Positions 4,621 to 5,315 of a stretch of DNA of 5,315 bases are shown here, piece after piece (the first letter of the stretch is position 1; the number at the start of each line of letters is the position of its first letter). Both the position numbers and the translations under genes were made by a program. The stretch is taken from contig USOV01000047.1 of NCBI GenBank assembly GCA_900556455.1, positions 1-5,315 of the forward strand. Reading direction: 5' to 3'. This stretch comes from an uncultured Clostridium sp. Its GTDB lineage: Bacteria > Bacillota > Clostridia > TANB77 > CAG-508. The notes beneath the pieces were generated by a model. The model searched no databases and had not been told where the DNA came from. It saw only the letters and a list, made by a program, of their open reading frames with translations.

Positions 4621-5315
4621 ATGAAGAACAAAAAAATTATTTATGCTGTTATAGCAGCTGTTATAGCAGCTGTTATATTGATAGGCGTTATAGCTATTAT
4701 TGCTATTAAAAGTAATATTCCAAAAACAATAGATAATACTCAAACAGAGGCAAAAACAATGATGGAAGAACTTAAAAATAAGTACCCAGATAAAGAGTAT
4801 CTAAAACTAAAAGGCGGAGAATTTTTAACAGAAGACACTTGTTTTAGTGAATATTCATTTATAAATAATAATTCTATATATATTTTTAATCCAAATAAAT
4901 TAGACAATGGAGAATTTGAATATAAAAGTTTACCTACAAGATTAGAAGCAGGTACACAAAATATTGAAGGAGTATTAGGGTTAGGTACTGCTATTGATTA
5001 TTTAAATAGTATTGGTATGGAAAATATCCATAAATATGAACTAGAATTAAGAAAATATTTAATAAATGAATTAGAAAAAATAGATAATATTGTTGTTTAT
5101 AATAAAAATAGTGATTCTGGTATTGTTATGTTTAATATTAAAGATGTATTTGCTCAAGATACAGCAGTTTATTTAAATAATTATAATATATGTGTAAGAG
5201 CAGGTAATCATTGTGCTAAAATATTAAAAGATGAATTAGGTATAAAAAATACTTGTAGAATTAGTTTATATTTTTATAATACTGAGACTGAAATAGATGA
5301 ATTTGTAGAGTTACT
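4621..5315 (+). CDS. Chimeric frame: membrane anchor plus C-terminal domain of SufS-type cysteine desulfurase (3' end outside window)
   Basis: Open for 231 codons to the window edge. Residues 1-30 are a basic start and a transmembrane helix; 31 to about 90 are polar and unrecognised. From about residue 92-101 onward the sequence is the C-terminal domain of a class V aminotransferase/SufS: YKSLPTRLEAGTQNI, GLGTAIDYLNSIGMENIH, CVRAGNHCAKIL with the active-site cysteine at C198 and conserved R193, then TCRISLYFYNTETEIDEF with the substrate-binding-type arginine R213. SufS takes sulfur from cysteine for Fe-S cluster assembly using PLP. The large domain with the PLP lysine is absent, so desulfurase activity by this chain alone is not expected. 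An intact SufS is about 400 residues and has no membrane anchor. The ribosome site is weak (AGGTG at 4612-4616), suggesting coupling to the gene ending seven bases upstream. Either a real deletion fusion or a contig misjoin. Confidence 0.85.
   Translation, partial: MKNKKIIYAVIAAVIAAVILIGVIAIIAIKSNIPKTIDNTQTEAKTMMEELKNKYPDKEYLKLKGGEFLTEDTCFSEYSFINNNSIYIFNPNKLDNGEFEYKSLPTRLEAGTQNIEGVLGLGTAIDYLNSIGMENIHKYELELRKYLINELEKIDNIVVYNKNSDSGIVMFNIKDVFAQDTAVYLNNYNICVRAGNHCAKILKDELGIKNTCRISLYFYNTETEIDEFVEL
4645..4677 (+). repeat. 12-bp tandem repeat in the transmembrane helix
   Basis: GCTGTTATAGCA occurs at 4645-4656 and 4657-4668, followed by a nine-base partial copy (4669-4677). Being a multiple of three, it encodes AVIA units within the membrane helix, so copy-number slippage would lengthen or shorten the helix by four residues without shifting frame. 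Confidence 0.85.

Noticed and set aside
4290..4743. Minus-strand open frames opposite the two membrane proteins
   Set aside because: Composition (Ile, Ser, Tyr, Cys runs) is typical of antisense to AT-rich genes, with no ribosome site or recognisable motif.
5017..5315. Separate translation start for the SufS part (ATG at 5017)
   Set aside because: It lies inside the conserved domain (GMENIH), has no ribosome site, and would remove the LEAGTQNIEG segment.
1..5315. CRISPR array, tRNA or rRNA gene, integrase or transposase gene
   Set aside because: No regularly spaced repeats, no cloverleaf or rRNA signature, and no recombinase motifs were seen on either strand.

Overview
The window is AT-rich, uses the standard bacterial code (TGG for Trp, TGA only as a stop) and has strong AGGAG-type ribosome binding sites. 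TmcAL, a YebC-family regulator and RNase HI fit a low-GC Bacillota, probably a Clostridia-like, possibly gut-associated bacterium. Lineage and habitat are inference. All family assignments were made by eye from motifs, without a database search.

Layout, left to right. Positions 1-347 are the C-terminal end of a ZIP-family metal transporter. It is followed directly, in the same frame after two stops, by a start-less remnant that looks like the C-terminus of a Nudix hydrolase (351-512). An extended -10 promoter (567-595) precedes yebC (636-1361). yebC ends at a strong hairpin (1370-1393) that also serves the convergent gene, tmcAL (minus strand, 2623 to 1396). tmcAL is complete in length but split by a one-base frameshift near 1825. 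Between the divergent tmcAL and rnhA lies a 151-bp element (2727-2877) with perfect 21-bp terminal inverted repeats, a fully nested rod-like fold and near-perfect 8-bp flanking direct repeats. It looks like a non-autonomous mobile element or a structured RNA. Next are rnhA (2921-3361), a small GC-rich palindromic patch (3381-3417), a weak terminator, and a well-formed promoter (3473-3501). That promoter drives a 360-residue single-pass membrane protein of unknown function (3531-4613). Seven bases later starts an open frame that runs off the window (4621-5315).

The most surprising feature is that last frame. Its first 30 or so residues are a membrane anchor, followed by an unrecognised segment. 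From about residue 92-101 it becomes the C-terminal domain of a SufS-type cysteine desulfurase, with the active-site cysteine and conserved arginines but without the PLP-binding lysine domain. It is either a real chimeric gene made by deletion or recombination, or a contig misjoin.

The housekeeping genes (yebC, tmcAL, rnhA) act on translation, tRNA modification and RNA-DNA hybrid removal. They are not an operon; each has its own promoter. The two membrane-anchored proteins at the right end probably form one transcription unit. Three damaged or chimeric genes in 5.3 kb suggest local gene decay and rearrangement, or assembly and base-calling errors. Raw-read inspection would separate these explanations.
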